Part shown: piece after piece, positions 36,170 through 46,190 of the stretch
How positions within the stretch are numbered: position 1 is the first letter of the stretch
Layout: each line of letters opens with the position of its first letter
Origin: JAEUJM01 sp041918615
GTDB taxonomy: Bacteria > Actinomycetota > Acidimicrobiia > Acidimicrobiales > DATDAH01
Direction: 5' to 3'
NCBI GenBank assembly: GCA_041918615.1
Contig: JAYRVH010000018.1
Location: forward strand, 22,070 to 86,069
DNA: 64,000 nt
Translations under genes and position numbers: made by a program
The notes under the pieces: model-generated
What the model was told of the DNA's origin: nothing
The model's input: the letters and a program-made list of their open reading frames with translations, nothing else
The model's database searches: none

Positions 36170-36354
36170 CGGGCGGAAGGGTAGTTGTGCGCGGCAACCC
36201 CAACCCAATGTCGTGCGGCCCCGTCAGGATGCCCGGCCATGCCCCCGCCCTGCCCGCCCGAGTTCAGCGCATCGAGTGCGCTCTCAGCGGTGTGGATGCG
36301 CCGAGTTCGCACCCGCCGGCGCACCCGCCGGCGCACCGCCGACTTCGAGGGCCG

Positions 36355-36912
36355 TCAGCCGGGGTCGTAGTCGAAGCCGAGGTCGGGCGCCGGCACCAGG
36401 GCGTGCAGCGCGATGCCCGCGGTCTCGGCGAGGGCGGCGACGGTGCCACCGCGGTCGACCAGGGGAAGCAGGAGCACGGGGTCCGCACGGCCCTCCCGGC
36501 GCACCACCTCGGCCGCCTCGAGCATCGACACGCCGCGGGTGACGGCGTCCTCGGTGATGGCGACCCGGTCGCCCGGGTGCAGTGCCCCGGCGATGCGTCC
36601 CCCGGTGCCGCCCGCCTTGGCCTCCTTGCGCACCGTGAAGCTGCGCAGCATCCGTCCTCGCGTGGCGGCGATGGCGGCGATGGCGTAGGCCATGGCGTCG
36701 GCGCCGACCGTGAGTCCACCGACGGCGGTGACGTCGTCGGGCAGCACCGCGAGGGCGGCGTCGGCCACGAGCAACATGCCCTCGGGTGCGCAGGTGGTGG
36801 CCTTGGCGTCGATGAACCAGTCGCTCTGGCGGCCGGACTTCAACGTGAACGGCCCGTCGGTGCGCACTGAGTGCTCGAGCAGGTGTGCCACCAGCGCCTC
36901 GTGCACGCTCAC
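36355..36912 (-). CDS. pyrE: Orotate phosphoribosyltransferase-like protein
   Basis: Product of 185 aa. The substrate loop GPFTLKSGRQSDWFIDAK and the phosphoribosyl motif VAITEDAVTRGVSMLEA identify the OPRTase family, which joins orotate and PRPP in pyrimidine synthesis. The PRPP loop has Arg where TTG is usual (TRG), a visible variation. GTG 36912 or 36906 are possible starts; the gene begins 7 bp after the purM stop, probably in one transcript with purF and purM. Grouping a pyrimidine gene with purine genes is unusual but seen in some actinobacteria. Confidence 0.85.
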   Translation of the reverse strand: MSVHEALVAHLLEHSVRTDGPFTLKSGRQSDWFIDAKATTCAPEGMLLVADAALAVLPDDVTAVGGLTVGADAMAYAIAAIAATRGRMLRSFTVRKEAKAGGTGGRIAGALHPGDRVAITEDAVTRGVSMLEAAEVVRREGRADPVLLLPLVDRGGTVAALAETAGIALHALVPAPDLGFDYDPG

Positions 36913-36919
36913 CTCGCCC

Positions 36920-38007
36920 TCACGCCCCGCCCGACGACAGGTGGACCTCGCCGGTGCCGGCGGTGATGCGGCCGATCTCGACGGCCCGGTGCCCGTGGTC
37001 GCCCAGCACGGCAAGGGCACGACCGGCGTCCGCGGCCGGAACCACCAGCACCATGCCGATGCCCATGTTGAAGACGCCGGCCATCTCGGCCGGGTCGACG
37101 GCGCCCTCGCGCTGGATCTCGCCGAAGATGCGGGGAGCCTCCCAGGTGGCGGTGTCGACGACCGCGTCCGCGCCCTCGGGCAGGACCCGCACCAGGTTGC
37201 CGGCCATGCCGCCACCGGTGATGTGGGCGACGGCGCGCACGTCGACCGCGGCGAGCGCGGCCCGGACGGCGGGGGCGTAGATCACCGACGGGCGCAGCAG
37301 CTCGTCGCCGAGGGAGTCCGGGGCGCCCTCGTACGCAGGGTCGTCGAGCGAACGACCCGCCACCTCGAGCAGCACGCGCCGGGCCAGGGTGTACCCGTTC
37401 GACCGCAGGCCGGGCGACGGGAGGCCGATGAGGGTGTCACCCACGGCCACGTGCTCGCCGGTGATCAACCGGTCGCGCTCGGCGACGCCGACGGCGAAGC
37501 CCACCAGGTCGAAGTCGTCGTCGGCCATCACCCCCGGGTGCTCGGCCATCTCCCCCCCGATGAGGGCGCAACCGGCCTGGCGGCAGCCCTCGGCCACGCC
37601 GCTCACGAGCGACGCCATGCGCTCGGGGTCGAGGTGGCCCACCGAGATGTAGTCGAGGAAGAACAACGGCTCCGCCCCCTGGCAGACCAGGTCGTCGACG
37701 CACATGGCCACGAGGTCGATGCCCAGGGTGTCGAGGCGGCCGAGGGCACGGCCGATCTGGGCCTTGGTGCCCACGCCGTCGGTGGCCGACACCAGGACCG
37801 GTTCGCGGTAGCGGTCGGCGGGCAGGGCGAACAGCCCCCCGAAGCCACCCAGGTCGCCCAGCACCTCGGGCCGGTAGGTGGACCGCACCACACCCTTGAT
37901 GCGCTCGACCGCCGCCTCGCCGGCGGCGATGTCGACACCGGCGCCGGCATAGGACTCGCCCTGCGTGCCGGCGCCGCCCCGGCCGCCGGCCCTCGGGGAA
38001 CCGGTGT

Positions 38008-38011
<4 letters not shown>
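36920..38011 (-). CDS. purM: Phosphoribosylformylglycinamidine cyclo-ligase (AIR synthetase)
   Basis: Product of about 363 aa. It closes the imidazole ring, converting FGAM to AIR. The family start YAGAGVDIAAGE, ATP-site residues VLVSATDGVGTKAQ, DDLVCQGAEPLFFLDY and GLRSNGYTLARR are present. The TTG at 38011 overlaps the purF stop (TTGA), the likely coupled start; the frame also stays open far upstream inside purF, which is a shadow. The N-terminus before YAGAGVDI (about 21 aa, Gly/Pro-rich) is not conserved. Confidence 0.93.
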
Positions 38012-39633
<1,622 letters not shown>

Positions 39634-39675
39634 CGACCACGTGACCCCGCGAATCTCGGCGGTCGAGCGCCCAGG

Positions 39676-40236
39676 TCACCGGTCGAACAGCGCGGTCAGG
39701 TCGAGCGCGAACCCAGGGATCAGCGGCGTGGTCAACGTGTCGCCACCGCCGACCTCGAACGAGACGTCGAACGATTCGCAGGCGGGCCGGGAACGACGGA
39801 AGACGATGACCGTGTCGGCCTCGGTGTCGACGAGCCAGAGCTCGGGAAGGCCCGCCGCCTCGTAGCGGTCCTTCTTGATGCCCTTGTCCTTGCTCCAGGT
39901 GCCGGGCGAACGGATCTCGGCGATCAGATCGGGCGGGCCATCAGCACGCAGCGCCTCGCGCGGCAGAGTGTGCTCCGGCGTCGTCCACCAGATGTCGGGC
40001 ACATAGACGTTGAACTCGTCCACCGGGATGTCGACCTCGAGTCCCGCTTCACCGGTACCGGGGTGGGCTTCGACGAAGTTCACCAGGCGAACCAGGAGGT
40101 AGCCCAGGATCCGCTGGTGTCGCCGGCTCGGCGCGTTCACGATGATCTCCCCGTCGATCAGCTGTGTGTGCTTCTGTTCGCCAGGGAGGGCGAAGAACTC
40201 GTCGGCGGTCAGGCGGGACCTGGTCGTCACGGCCAT
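39676..40236 (-). CDS. Uma2-family nuclease-like protein
   Basis: Product of 186 aa. The restriction-endonuclease-like Uma2 (DUF820) fold is marked by LTADEFFALPGEQ, QLIDGEIIV, the PD motif (VYVPDIWW), PPDLIAEIRSPGTWSKD (a metal and catalytic Glu-x-Arg variant) and KKDRYEAAGLPELWLVD. Function of the family is unknown, though a nuclease role is assumed. ATG 40236 is supported by TAGCCT seven bases upstream. It is downstream of nothing on its strand and 42 bp upstream of purF. Confidence 0.85.
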   Translation of the reverse strand: MAVTTRSRLTADEFFALPGEQKHTQLIDGEIIVNAPSRRHQRILGYLLVRLVNFVEAHPGTGEAGLEVDIPVDEFNVYVPDIWWTTPEHTLPREALRADGPPDLIAEIRSPGTWSKDKGIKKDRYEAAGLPELWLVDTEADTVIVFRRSRPACESFDVSFEVGGGDTLTTPLIPGFALDLTALFDR

Positions 40237-40243
40237 GACCCCG

Positions 40244-40249
40244 AGGCTA
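40244..40249 (-). promoter_or_regulatory. Leaderless -10 box TAGCCT
   Basis: On the minus strand TAGCCT is followed by seven bases and ATG 40236 of the Uma2 gene. Confidence 0.45.
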
Positions 40250-40369
40250 CCGATGCCGTCTGACATCTGGCCGTGCCCCGTGGGGAATCCGCGCCGCCCT
40301 GCAGGACCTCTGGCCGCGGCACCCGCAGGATCTGGAAAGCTGGCCGTCGCTGACGAGCCAGGGGGGCGC

Positions 40370-41110
40370 ATGGGACGGCTGACCGACAAGATCGCACTCA
40401 TCACGGGCGGGGCGCGGGGTCAGGGCGCCGCGGAGGCGCGGCTCTTCGCCGCCGAGGGGGCCACGGTGTGGCTCACCGACGTGCTCGACGACGAGGGCGA
40501 GGCGACCGCCGCCGCCATCGGCCCGGCCGCCACCTACCGCAACCACGACGTGCGCGACGAGGAACGGTGGATCGAGCTGGTCGACGAGGTGCGCGAGGCC
40601 CACGGGCGCCTCGACGTGCTGGTGAACAACGCCGGCATCTTCCGCGTGATGCCCACGGTGTTCACCTCGGAGTCCGAGTACCGCGACATCATCGACGTCA
40701 ACCAGGTGGGCACGTTCCTCGGCATGAAGGCGGTGATCCCCACCATGGTCGGGGCCGAGTCGGGCTCGATCATCAACATCTCGTCGGTCGCCGGCCTGAC
40801 CGGGGCGCCCGGCACGATGGCCTACTCGGCCAGCAAGTGGGCCGTCCGGGGCATGACCAAGGTGGCCGCCAAGGAGGTCGCCCCGTTCGGCGTGCGGGTG
40901 AACTCGGTGCACCCGGGCATCATCGACACCCCGATGATGGCCGAGGCCTCACCCGAAGGGAGCATCATCGACCGGGTGGTCGACGCCATCCCGATGGGCC
41001 ACGTGGCCCAGGCCGACGACGTGGCCAGGCTGGTGCTCTATCTGGCGTCGGACGAGAGCGCGTACTCCACCGGCGCCGAGTTCGTCGTGGACGGCGGCAT
41101 GACGGCCTGA
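40370..41110 (+). CDS. SDR-family oxidoreductase
   Basis: Product of 246 aa. Classical short-chain dehydrogenase: NAD-binding TGGARGQGAAEA (residues about 12-23), NNAGIF, the catalytic Ser in INISSVAGL, and the YSASK catalytic Tyr/Lys. The GGARGQG variant is common in actinobacterial 3-alpha/20-beta-hydroxysteroid-dehydrogenase-like members; the substrate is not known. RBS GGGGGG precedes ATG 40370. It is the only plus-strand gene between purF and purL, and ends before a strong hairpin. Confidence 0.9.
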   Translation: MGRLTDKIALITGGARGQGAAEARLFAAEGATVWLTDVLDDEGEATAAAIGPAATYRNHDVRDEERWIELVDEVREAHGRLDVLVNNAGIFRVMPTVFTSESEYRDIIDVNQVGTFLGMKAVIPTMVGAESGSIINISSVAGLTGAPGTMAYSASKWAVRGMTKVAAKEVAPFGVRVNSVHPGIIDTPMMAEASPEGSIIDRVVDAIPMGHVAQADDVARLVLYLASDESAYSTGAEFVVDGGMTA

Positions 41111-41132
41111 CTTCGCGCGTTTTCCGCGGGAC

Positions 41133-41203
41133 GGACGGGGCCGCCCGGTCCGACTCTCTCAGGACTTCGTAACAGTCGTTCGCCGGACCGGGCGGCCCCG
41201 TCC
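41133..41203. terminator. Long GC hairpin between SDR and purL
   Basis: GGACGGGGCCGCCCGGTCCG at 41133-41152 is a perfect 20-bp inverted repeat of 41184-41203, with a 31-nt loop. A third copy of the right arm (CGGACCGGGCGGCCCCG) lies at 41281. Placed between convergent ends it is probably a bidirectional terminator. No U-tract is visible, as is usual in high-GC actinobacteria. Confidence 0.7.
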
Positions 41204-41308
41204 TGGCGTCACACCCACTCGTTGCGTTCGGCGCGGAGTCCGCCGACACGCCTCGCCGACTTCAGGCGGGCTGCCATCGCCGGACCGGGCGGCCCCGCCC
41301 TGGGGTCA

Positions 41309-43537
41309 TCAGTCGTGGGTGACGGCGGCGCCGAAGGCGGTCGGCAGGCGGTCGCTCCAGGCGGTGGTGGCGTCGGCGAGGGCGACGTCGAGCAGGTCCT
41401 TCACCCGGAGGCGGTCACCCGCGGCGAGCCCCAACTGGGTCACCGGCACGCCGCGCTCCTCGCAGAACGAGATGACCTCGCGGGCACGGTCGGGGGCCAC
41501 GCAGACGACGACCCGGCCCGCTGACTCGGACCAGAGCTCGGCCTCGTCATGGACACGGGCCACCTGGAACCCGACGCCCGAGCGCACCGCCATCTCGGCG
41601 AGGGCCACGACCAGGCCGCCCTCGGCCACGTCGTGCACCCCGAGGACCGCACCGCTGTTCACGAGGTCGCGGACCGCAGTCGCCACCACCGTGTGGGCGG
41701 CCAGGTCGAGCGGCGGCAGCGTGCCCGTGCGGGCCTGACCGGTGTGGGCGGCCCAACGCGAGCCGGCCAGGCCGGGCCACGTGTCGCCCAGCAGCAGGAT
41801 GCGGCCGCCGTCGACGAGGCCGACACCCGGCGGGGGCATGGACAGGTCGTCGACCATGCCGAGCAGCCCGATCACCGGCGTGGGGTCGATGTCGGCACCG
41901 CGGGACTCGTTGTAGAGGCTGACGTTGCCGCCGACCACGGCCAGCCCGAGCGCACGGCAGGCGTCGGACATGCCGTCGATCGCCTCGGACAGCTGCCACA
42001 TCACCTCGGGATGTTCGGGGTTCCCGAAGTTGAGGCAGTTGACCACGGCGAGGGGGCGGGCCCCGACGCAGGCCAGGTTCATCACCGACTCGGCGACGGT
42101 CATGGCCGTTCCCTGCCGAGGGTCGACCGCGCACCAACGGTGGTTGCCGTCGGTCGTGAGGGCGAGGCCGCGACCGGTGGCCTCGCCGGTGACGGGGTGC
42201 TTCAGCCGCAGGACCGTGGCGTCGCCGCCCGGGCCCTCGACGGTGTTGAGGAACAGTTGGTGGTCGTACTGCGACGACACCCACGACGTGTCGGTGAGCA
42301 GGTCGAGGAGGACGGCCTCGGGCGGGAAGGCGGGCTGCGGGCAGACGGGCTCGGCGGCCCGGCGGGCCGCCAGGTCGGCGGGCTCGGCCCGCGGCCGGTC
42401 GTAGAGGGGCGCGTCCTCGTGGAGCGACGCGGCAGGCACGTCGCACAGAACCTCACCGTCGAACCCGTCACGGATCTTGAGCGCGCCGCCCTCGGTCACC
42501 TTGGCGATCACGGTCGACCTGACCTCCCACCGGGCGCAGATGGCCAGCACCTCGTCGAGGTTGTCGGGCTCGACGATTGCCAGCATCCGCTCCTGTGACT
42601 CGCTGGTCATGACCTCGAACGGCTCCATGCCCGCTTCCCGCCGGGGGACGGCGTTGACGTCGACGTCCATGCCGACCCCGCCGCGCGACGCCGTCTCGCT
42701 CGTCGCGCACGCAAGGCCCGCGCCCCCGAGATCCTGGATGCCGACGACGAGACCGGCGTCGAGCAGCGCCAGGCACGCCTCGATCAGGCGCTTCTCCTCG
42801 AAGGGGTCGCCCACCTGCACACTCGGGCGCTTCTGGGCATCGGCCTCCTCGTCGGCGAACCCGGCCGAGGCCAGGACGCTCACGCCGCCGATGCCGTCGC
42901 GGCCGGTGGACGAGCCCAGCAGCACGGCCAGGTTGCCCACGCCGCTGGCCTGGCCGAGCACCAGCCGGTCCACCGGCAGGATGCCGAGGCAGAGCACGTT
43001 GACCAGCGGGTTGTCGGCGTAGGTCTCGTCGAACACGACCTCGCCGCCGACGGTGGGGACGCCGACCGAGTTGCCGTAGCCCGACACCCCGCTCACCACG
43101 CCCTCCGCGATCCAGCGGCTGCGGGCATCGTCGAGAGGCCCGAAGCGCAACGGGTCCATGACCGCGATGGGTCGGGCCCCCATGGTGAAGATGTCGCGGA
43201 GGATGCCCCCGACGCCGGTGGCCGCTCCCTGATAAGGCTCGATGGCCGACGGGTGGTTGTGGCTCTCGATGCGGATGGCGGCGGCGATGCCGTCACCGAC
43301 GTCGACGACCCCCGCGTTCTCGCCCGGGCCGACGAGCACTCCCTCACCCTCGGTGGGGAGACGCCGCAGGTGCAGCCGCGACGACTTGTACGAGCAGTGC
43401 TCGGACCACATCACCGCGTACATGGCCAGCTCGAGGTGGTTGGGCTCGCGTCCCAGGATTCGTCGTATGGACTCGAGCTCGTCGTCGGTGAGCCCGAGCG
43501 CTCGGTGCACTTCCTCGTCTGACGGGGTATCGGCCAT
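41309..43537 (-). CDS. purL: Phosphoribosylformylglycinamidine synthase, small-type PurL
   Basis: Product of 742 aa, the small form that works with separate PurQ (glutaminase) and PurS. It converts FGAR to FGAM. Motifs: YAVMWSEHCSYKSSR with the catalytic His near residue 45, GVGGILRDIFTMGARPIA, DLGGAGLACATSE, and VVGGNVSLYNE. ATG 43537 is supported by TACCGT six bases upstream. PurQ and PurS lie to the right on the same strand, separated by a plus-strand gene. Confidence 0.95.
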   Translation of the reverse strand: MADTPSDEEVHRALGLTDDELESIRRILGREPNHLELAMYAVMWSEHCSYKSSRLHLRRLPTEGEGVLVGPGENAGVVDVGDGIAAAIRIESHNHPSAIEPYQGAATGVGGILRDIFTMGARPIAVMDPLRFGPLDDARSRWIAEGVVSGVSGYGNSVGVPTVGGEVVFDETYADNPLVNVLCLGILPVDRLVLGQASGVGNLAVLLGSSTGRDGIGGVSVLASAGFADEEADAQKRPSVQVGDPFEEKRLIEACLALLDAGLVVGIQDLGGAGLACATSETASRGGVGMDVDVNAVPRREAGMEPFEVMTSESQERMLAIVEPDNLDEVLAICARWEVRSTVIAKVTEGGALKIRDGFDGEVLCDVPAASLHEDAPLYDRPRAEPADLAARRAAEPVCPQPAFPPEAVLLDLLTDTSWVSSQYDHQLFLNTVEGPGGDATVLRLKHPVTGEATGRGLALTTDGNHRWCAVDPRQGTAMTVAESVMNLACVGARPLAVVNCLNFGNPEHPEVMWQLSEAIDGMSDACRALGLAVVGGNVSLYNESRGADIDPTPVIGLLGMVDDLSMPPPGVGLVDGGRILLLGDTWPGLAGSRWAAHTGQARTGTLPPLDLAAHTVVATAVRDLVNSGAVLGVHDVAEGGLVVALAEMAVRSGVGFQVARVHDEAELWSESAGRVVVCVAPDRAREVISFCEERGVPVTQLGLAAGDRLRVKDLLDVALADATTAWSDRLPTAFGAAVTHD

Positions 43538-43543
43538 TCCCGC

Positions 43544-43549
43544 ACGGTA
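43544..43549 (-). promoter_or_regulatory. Leaderless -10 box TACCGT for purL
   Basis: On the minus strand TACCGT is followed by six bases and ATG 43537. purL therefore appears to have its own promoter, separate from purS-purQ. Confidence 0.5.
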
Positions 43550-43626
43550 GCCCGGGTCGAACGCCGCACCGGGCCCTCACCCCATTGTGGCGATCGACCC
43601 GCCCGAGGTGGCGCCACTTCGTCCAT

Positions 43627-43655
43627 TTGACCGATAGCGGAACAGTCGATACACG
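43627..43655 (+). promoter_or_regulatory. Possible sigma-70 promoter
   Basis: TTGACC at 43627-43632 and TACACG at 43650-43655 are spaced by 17 bp, fitting a -35/-10 pair on the plus strand ahead of the 137-aa gene. The -10 is weak. Confidence 0.3.
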
Positions 43656-43681
43656 TGTTGATCCCAAAATTTCAGGCCCGC

Positions 43682-43697
43682 CTGACTTGTAAGTCAG
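43682..43697. promoter_or_regulatory. Dyad CTGACTTGTAAGTCAG, possible operator
   Basis: Two perfect 7-bp arms (CTGACTT/AAGTCAG) are separated by two bases, 25 bp upstream of ATG 43723 and just downstream of the possible promoter. Its AT content and symmetry suggest a repressor-binding site in the 5' leader. Confidence 0.4.
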
Positions 43698-43722
43698 AGC
43701 ACTCTGTGATCCCATTGCCTCC

Positions 43723-44136
43723 ATGAGCACTGAGACCAAGAGTGGAATGTCGGACGAGCACAAGGCAGCCTTGGCCGAAGGCAGGGCGCAGGGACGAGCC
43801 GTGCGTTCATACCTCGAAGCCCTCGCCGCCAATCGACCCAAGCGGGGCCGCAAGCGCACGCCCGACTCGATCAAGAAGCGCCTCGACCGGATCGAGGAGG
43901 AGCTTGGAGACGCCGACCGGCTCAAGCACCTGCAACTCGTGCAGGAGCGCATCGATCTCGAACGCGAGCTCGCCGCGTCGGACAAGAAGGTCGATCTCGA
44001 CGCCCTCGAGAGCGAGTTCCTGGCTGCCGCCAAGGGCTACAGCGAGCGCAAGCACATCTCGTACGCCGCGTGGCGCGAGGCCGGTGTTTCTGCGGCCACG
44101 CTGAAGGCTGCCGGCATCTCGCGCGGCGCCGGCTGA
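43723..44136 (+). CDS. Conserved hypothetical, basic helical protein
   Basis: Product of 137 aa, strongly charged. A basic stretch (NRPKRGRKRTPDSIKKR, about residues 36-52) precedes a long predicted helix (RIEEELGDADRLKHLQLVQE and following, 54-90), and a C-terminal motif SYAAWREAGVSAATLKAAGI that looks like a helix-turn-helix. Similar proteins occur in actinobacteria without known function; no database name is certain. Cytoplasmic; a nucleic-acid-binding role is plausible. ATG 43723 is used; ATG 43747 is an alternative. It sits between purL and purQ, on the opposite strand to both. Confidence 0.8.
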   Translation: MSTETKSGMSDEHKAALAEGRAQGRAVRSYLEALAANRPKRGRKRTPDSIKKRLDRIEEELGDADRLKHLQLVQERIDLERELAASDKKVDLDALESEFLAAAKGYSERKHISYAAWREAGVSAATLKAAGISRGAG

Positions 44137-44148
44137 CCCGCCGGTCGC

Positions 44149-44832
44149 TCAGTTGGCCTCGGCGGCCTGAGTCGTCGAGGCCAACAGCGATTCGAGCAAT
44201 ACCCGGCCGTCGCCGCTGCCCAACAACGGGTCGTAGGCACGCTCGGGGTGGGGCATCAGACCCACCACGTTGCGCCCCTCCGAGCAGATACCGGCGATGT
44301 CGCCCACCGAGCCATTGGGGTTGTCGACGTAGCGCAGCACCACGCGGTCCTGCGCCTCCAATTCCGCCAGGGTCTCGGGCGAGCAGGTGTAGTTGCCCTC
44401 GAAGTGATTGATGGGCACGCGCAGTCGGGCACCCGGGTCGGCGCGGTTGGTGAGCACCGAACGCACCGATGAAACCTCGATATCGACGGTCTTGCACAGA
44501 AACTTGAGGCCCCGGTTCTTCTGCAATGCGCCGGGAAGCAGGCCCGCCTCGGTGAGCACCTGGAAGCCGTTGCAGATGCCGACCACCGGTCCCCCCGAAC
44601 GGGCGAACTCGCCCACCGGTGCCATCACCGGCGAGAAGCGCGCGATGGCACCGGGCCGCAGGTAGTCACCGTGGGCGAAGCCGCCGGGGATGACCACCGC
44701 GTCGACATCGCCGAGCGCGGCGTCGCCGTGCCAGAGGATGCGAGCCTCGCCCCCGAGGGCCCGCACGGCCTCGACCACGTCGAACTCGCAGTTCGAGCCC
44801 GGGAAGAGGACGACACCGACGCTCGGGGCCAT
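44149..44832 (-). CDS. purQ: FGAM synthase glutaminase subunit
   Basis: Product of 227 aa. Class I glutamine amidotransferase that supplies ammonia to PurL: VVLFPGSNCEFD at the N-terminus, the nucleophile Cys in GICNGFQVLTEAG (near residue 90), and the catalytic His/Glu in LMPHPERAYDPL. Its ATG shares one base with the purS stop (TGATG), so PurS and PurQ are made in equal amounts. The gene ends 12 bp from the convergent plus-strand gene. Confidence 0.95.
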   Translation of the reverse strand: MAPSVGVVLFPGSNCEFDVVEAVRALGGEARILWHGDAALGDVDAVVIPGGFAHGDYLRPGAIARFSPVMAPVGEFARSGGPVVGICNGFQVLTEAGLLPGALQKNRGLKFLCKTVDIEVSSVRSVLTNRADPGARLRVPINHFEGNYTCSPETLAELEAQDRVVLRYVDNPNGSVGDIAGICSEGRNVVGLMPHPERAYDPLLGSGDGRVLLESLLASTTQAAEAN

Positions 44833-45092
44833 CAGACGGTGGCAGCCTCACTGAGGGTGACCGTCGCGTCCTCGATCACGGGATTGGTGAGGAAGCGTGC
44901 ACACAGATCATCGGCCTCGGCCCTGGCGGCGGCCTCGTCGGCGGCCGCGATGGTGAAGCGGATGCACTTGCCCACCCGCACGCCGGTGATGCCGTCGAAG
45001 CCGAGCGTGGGCAGCGACCGCTCGACGGTGGCCCCCTGCGGGTCGGCCACCCCGGGCCGCAACTGCACCTCGACCATCACGTCGAACGTCAT
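44832..45092 (-). CDS. purS: FGAM synthase PurS subunit
   Basis: Product of 86 aa. PurS bridges PurQ and small PurL. The family pattern is FDVMVEVQLRPGVADPQGATVERSL split across the start, with GFDGITGVRVGKCIRFT and a C-terminal ANPVIE-like end (FLTNPVIEDATV). ATG 45092 has TAGAGT six bases upstream, and GAGGG could also act as a weak Shine-Dalgarno. It leads the purS-purQ operon. Confidence 0.93.
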   Translation of the reverse strand: MTFDVMVEVQLRPGVADPQGATVERSLPTLGFDGITGVRVGKCIRFTIAAADEAAARAEADDLCARFLTNPVIEDATVTLSEAATV

Positions 45093-45098
45093 GCCCTC

Positions 45099-45104
45099 AC
45101 TCTA
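45099..45104 (-). promoter_or_regulatory. Leaderless -10 box TAGAGT for purS
   Basis: On the minus strand TAGAGT is followed by six bases (GAGGGC) and ATG 45092. Confidence 0.5.
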
Positions 45105-45140
45105 GGCGGACCGGCCCCCACCCCTGATCGAGCCGCTCCC

Positions 45141-45211
45141 CTGCGCATCGTCAGGTCGCGTCGGACGCTCGACGAGCGAGTCCCGACGATGCGATGAGCG
45201 AAGAGCGGGGG
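45141..45211 (-). repeat. Structured 3' element, copy B
   Basis: Directly after the purC stop, CGCATCGTC pairs with GACGATGCG across about 38 nt, enclosing GGGACTCGCTCGTC. The block resembles copy A after the ALDH gene (shared TCTTCGCT, TCATCG and CTCGCTCGTC in the same order). Probably a terminator or a dispersed repeat. Confidence 0.5.
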
Positions 45212-45212
45212 G

Positions 45213-46106
45213 TCAGGTGCCGGCGCCGGGCCACCGGGCGAAGGACTTGGCGGTGATGCGCTCGTAGGCCTCGATGTAGCGGCCCGAGGACGAGGCCACC
45301 ACCTCGTCGGGCAGGGTTGGCGGCGGGGGCTGCTTGTCCCAGTCGAGGCCGTCCAGGTAGTCCCGCACGGGCTGCTTGTCGAACGACGGCGGGGTCGACC
45401 CCAACTGCCACTCGTCCGCAGGCCAGAAGCGCGACGAGTCGGGGGTGAGGGCCTCGTCGGCCACCACCAACTCGCCGTCGATCAGCCCCAGCTCGAACTT
45501 GGTGTCGGCGATGATGATGCCCCGGTCGGCGGCCAGCGCCGCGCCGCGCCGGTAGAGCTCGAGGCTGATGTCCCGGGCGCGGCCGGCGATGTCGGCCCCC
45601 ACCAGGTCGACGGCCTCGCTCATCGAGATGTTCAGGTCGTGGCCCTCCTCGGCCTTGGTGGACGGGGTGAAGACGGGCTTCGGGAGCTGCTCGGACTCTT
45701 GCAGGCCCTCGGGCAGCACCTCGCCGTGCATGGTGCCGGACCTCTGGTACTCCTTCCAGGCCGAGCCGGTCAGGTAGCCCCGCACGATGCACTCCAGCGG
45801 CAGCATCTCGGCCCGTCGCACCAGCATCACCCGGCCGGCCAGGCTGGGGTCCCGGGCCTCGGGGGGCAGGTCGGCCAGGTCGGTGGACAGCAGGTGGTGC
45901 GGCGCGACGTCGGACAGCTCGTCGAACCAGAAGGCGGAGATGGCCGTGAGGACCCGGCCCTTGTTGGGGATGGGCTCGTCCATCACCACGTCGAACGCCG
46001 ACAGGCGGTCGGACGTGACGATCAGCAGCCGGTCGTCCCCGGCGTCGTAGATGTCGCGCACCTTGCCGGTGAGCACGTGGGGAAGGTCGACGGTGGAATC
46101 GGCCAT
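45213..46106 (-). CDS. purC: SAICAR synthetase
   Basis: Product of 297 aa. It joins aspartate to CAIR. Motifs: LTGKVRDIYDAGDDRLLIV with ATP-binding Lys, SDRLSAFDVVMDEPIPNKG, VECIVRGYLTGSAWKEYQ in part, IADTKFELGL, and DEALTPDSSRFWP. RBS GAGGAG precedes ATG 46106. The gene follows purB by 77 bp, most of which is a 16-bp tandem repeat; the structured element B follows its stop. Confidence 0.95.
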   Translation of the reverse strand: MADSTVDLPHVLTGKVRDIYDAGDDRLLIVTSDRLSAFDVVMDEPIPNKGRVLTAISAFWFDELSDVAPHHLLSTDLADLPPEARDPSLAGRVMLVRRAEMLPLECIVRGYLTGSAWKEYQRSGTMHGEVLPEGLQESEQLPKPVFTPSTKAEEGHDLNISMSEAVDLVGADIAGRARDISLELYRRGAALAADRGIIIADTKFELGLIDGELVVADEALTPDSSRFWPADEWQLGSTPPSFDKQPVRDYLDGLDWDKQPPPPTLPDEVVASSSGRYIEAYERITAKSFARWPGAGT

Positions 46107-46126
46107 GAGGCTCCTCTCTCGGGGTC

Positions 46127-46190
46127 GAAGGACGTTCAGATGGAAGGACGTTCAGATGGAAGGACGTTCAGATGGAAGGACGTTCAGATG
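46127..46190. repeat. Four exact tandem copies of a 16-bp unit
   Basis: GAAGGACGTTCAGATG is repeated four times without mismatch from 46127 to 46190, spanning the purB stop codon (TGA on the minus strand at 46186-46184) and the purB-purC gap. Each copy carries the same TCA. The array has 64 bp and no internal open frame needing it. Confidence 0.9.

Noticed and set aside
36308..36342. Short tandem GCACCCGCCGGC in the accB-pyrE gap
   Set aside because: Only about 2.7 copies of a GC-only 12-mer; low information in this base composition.
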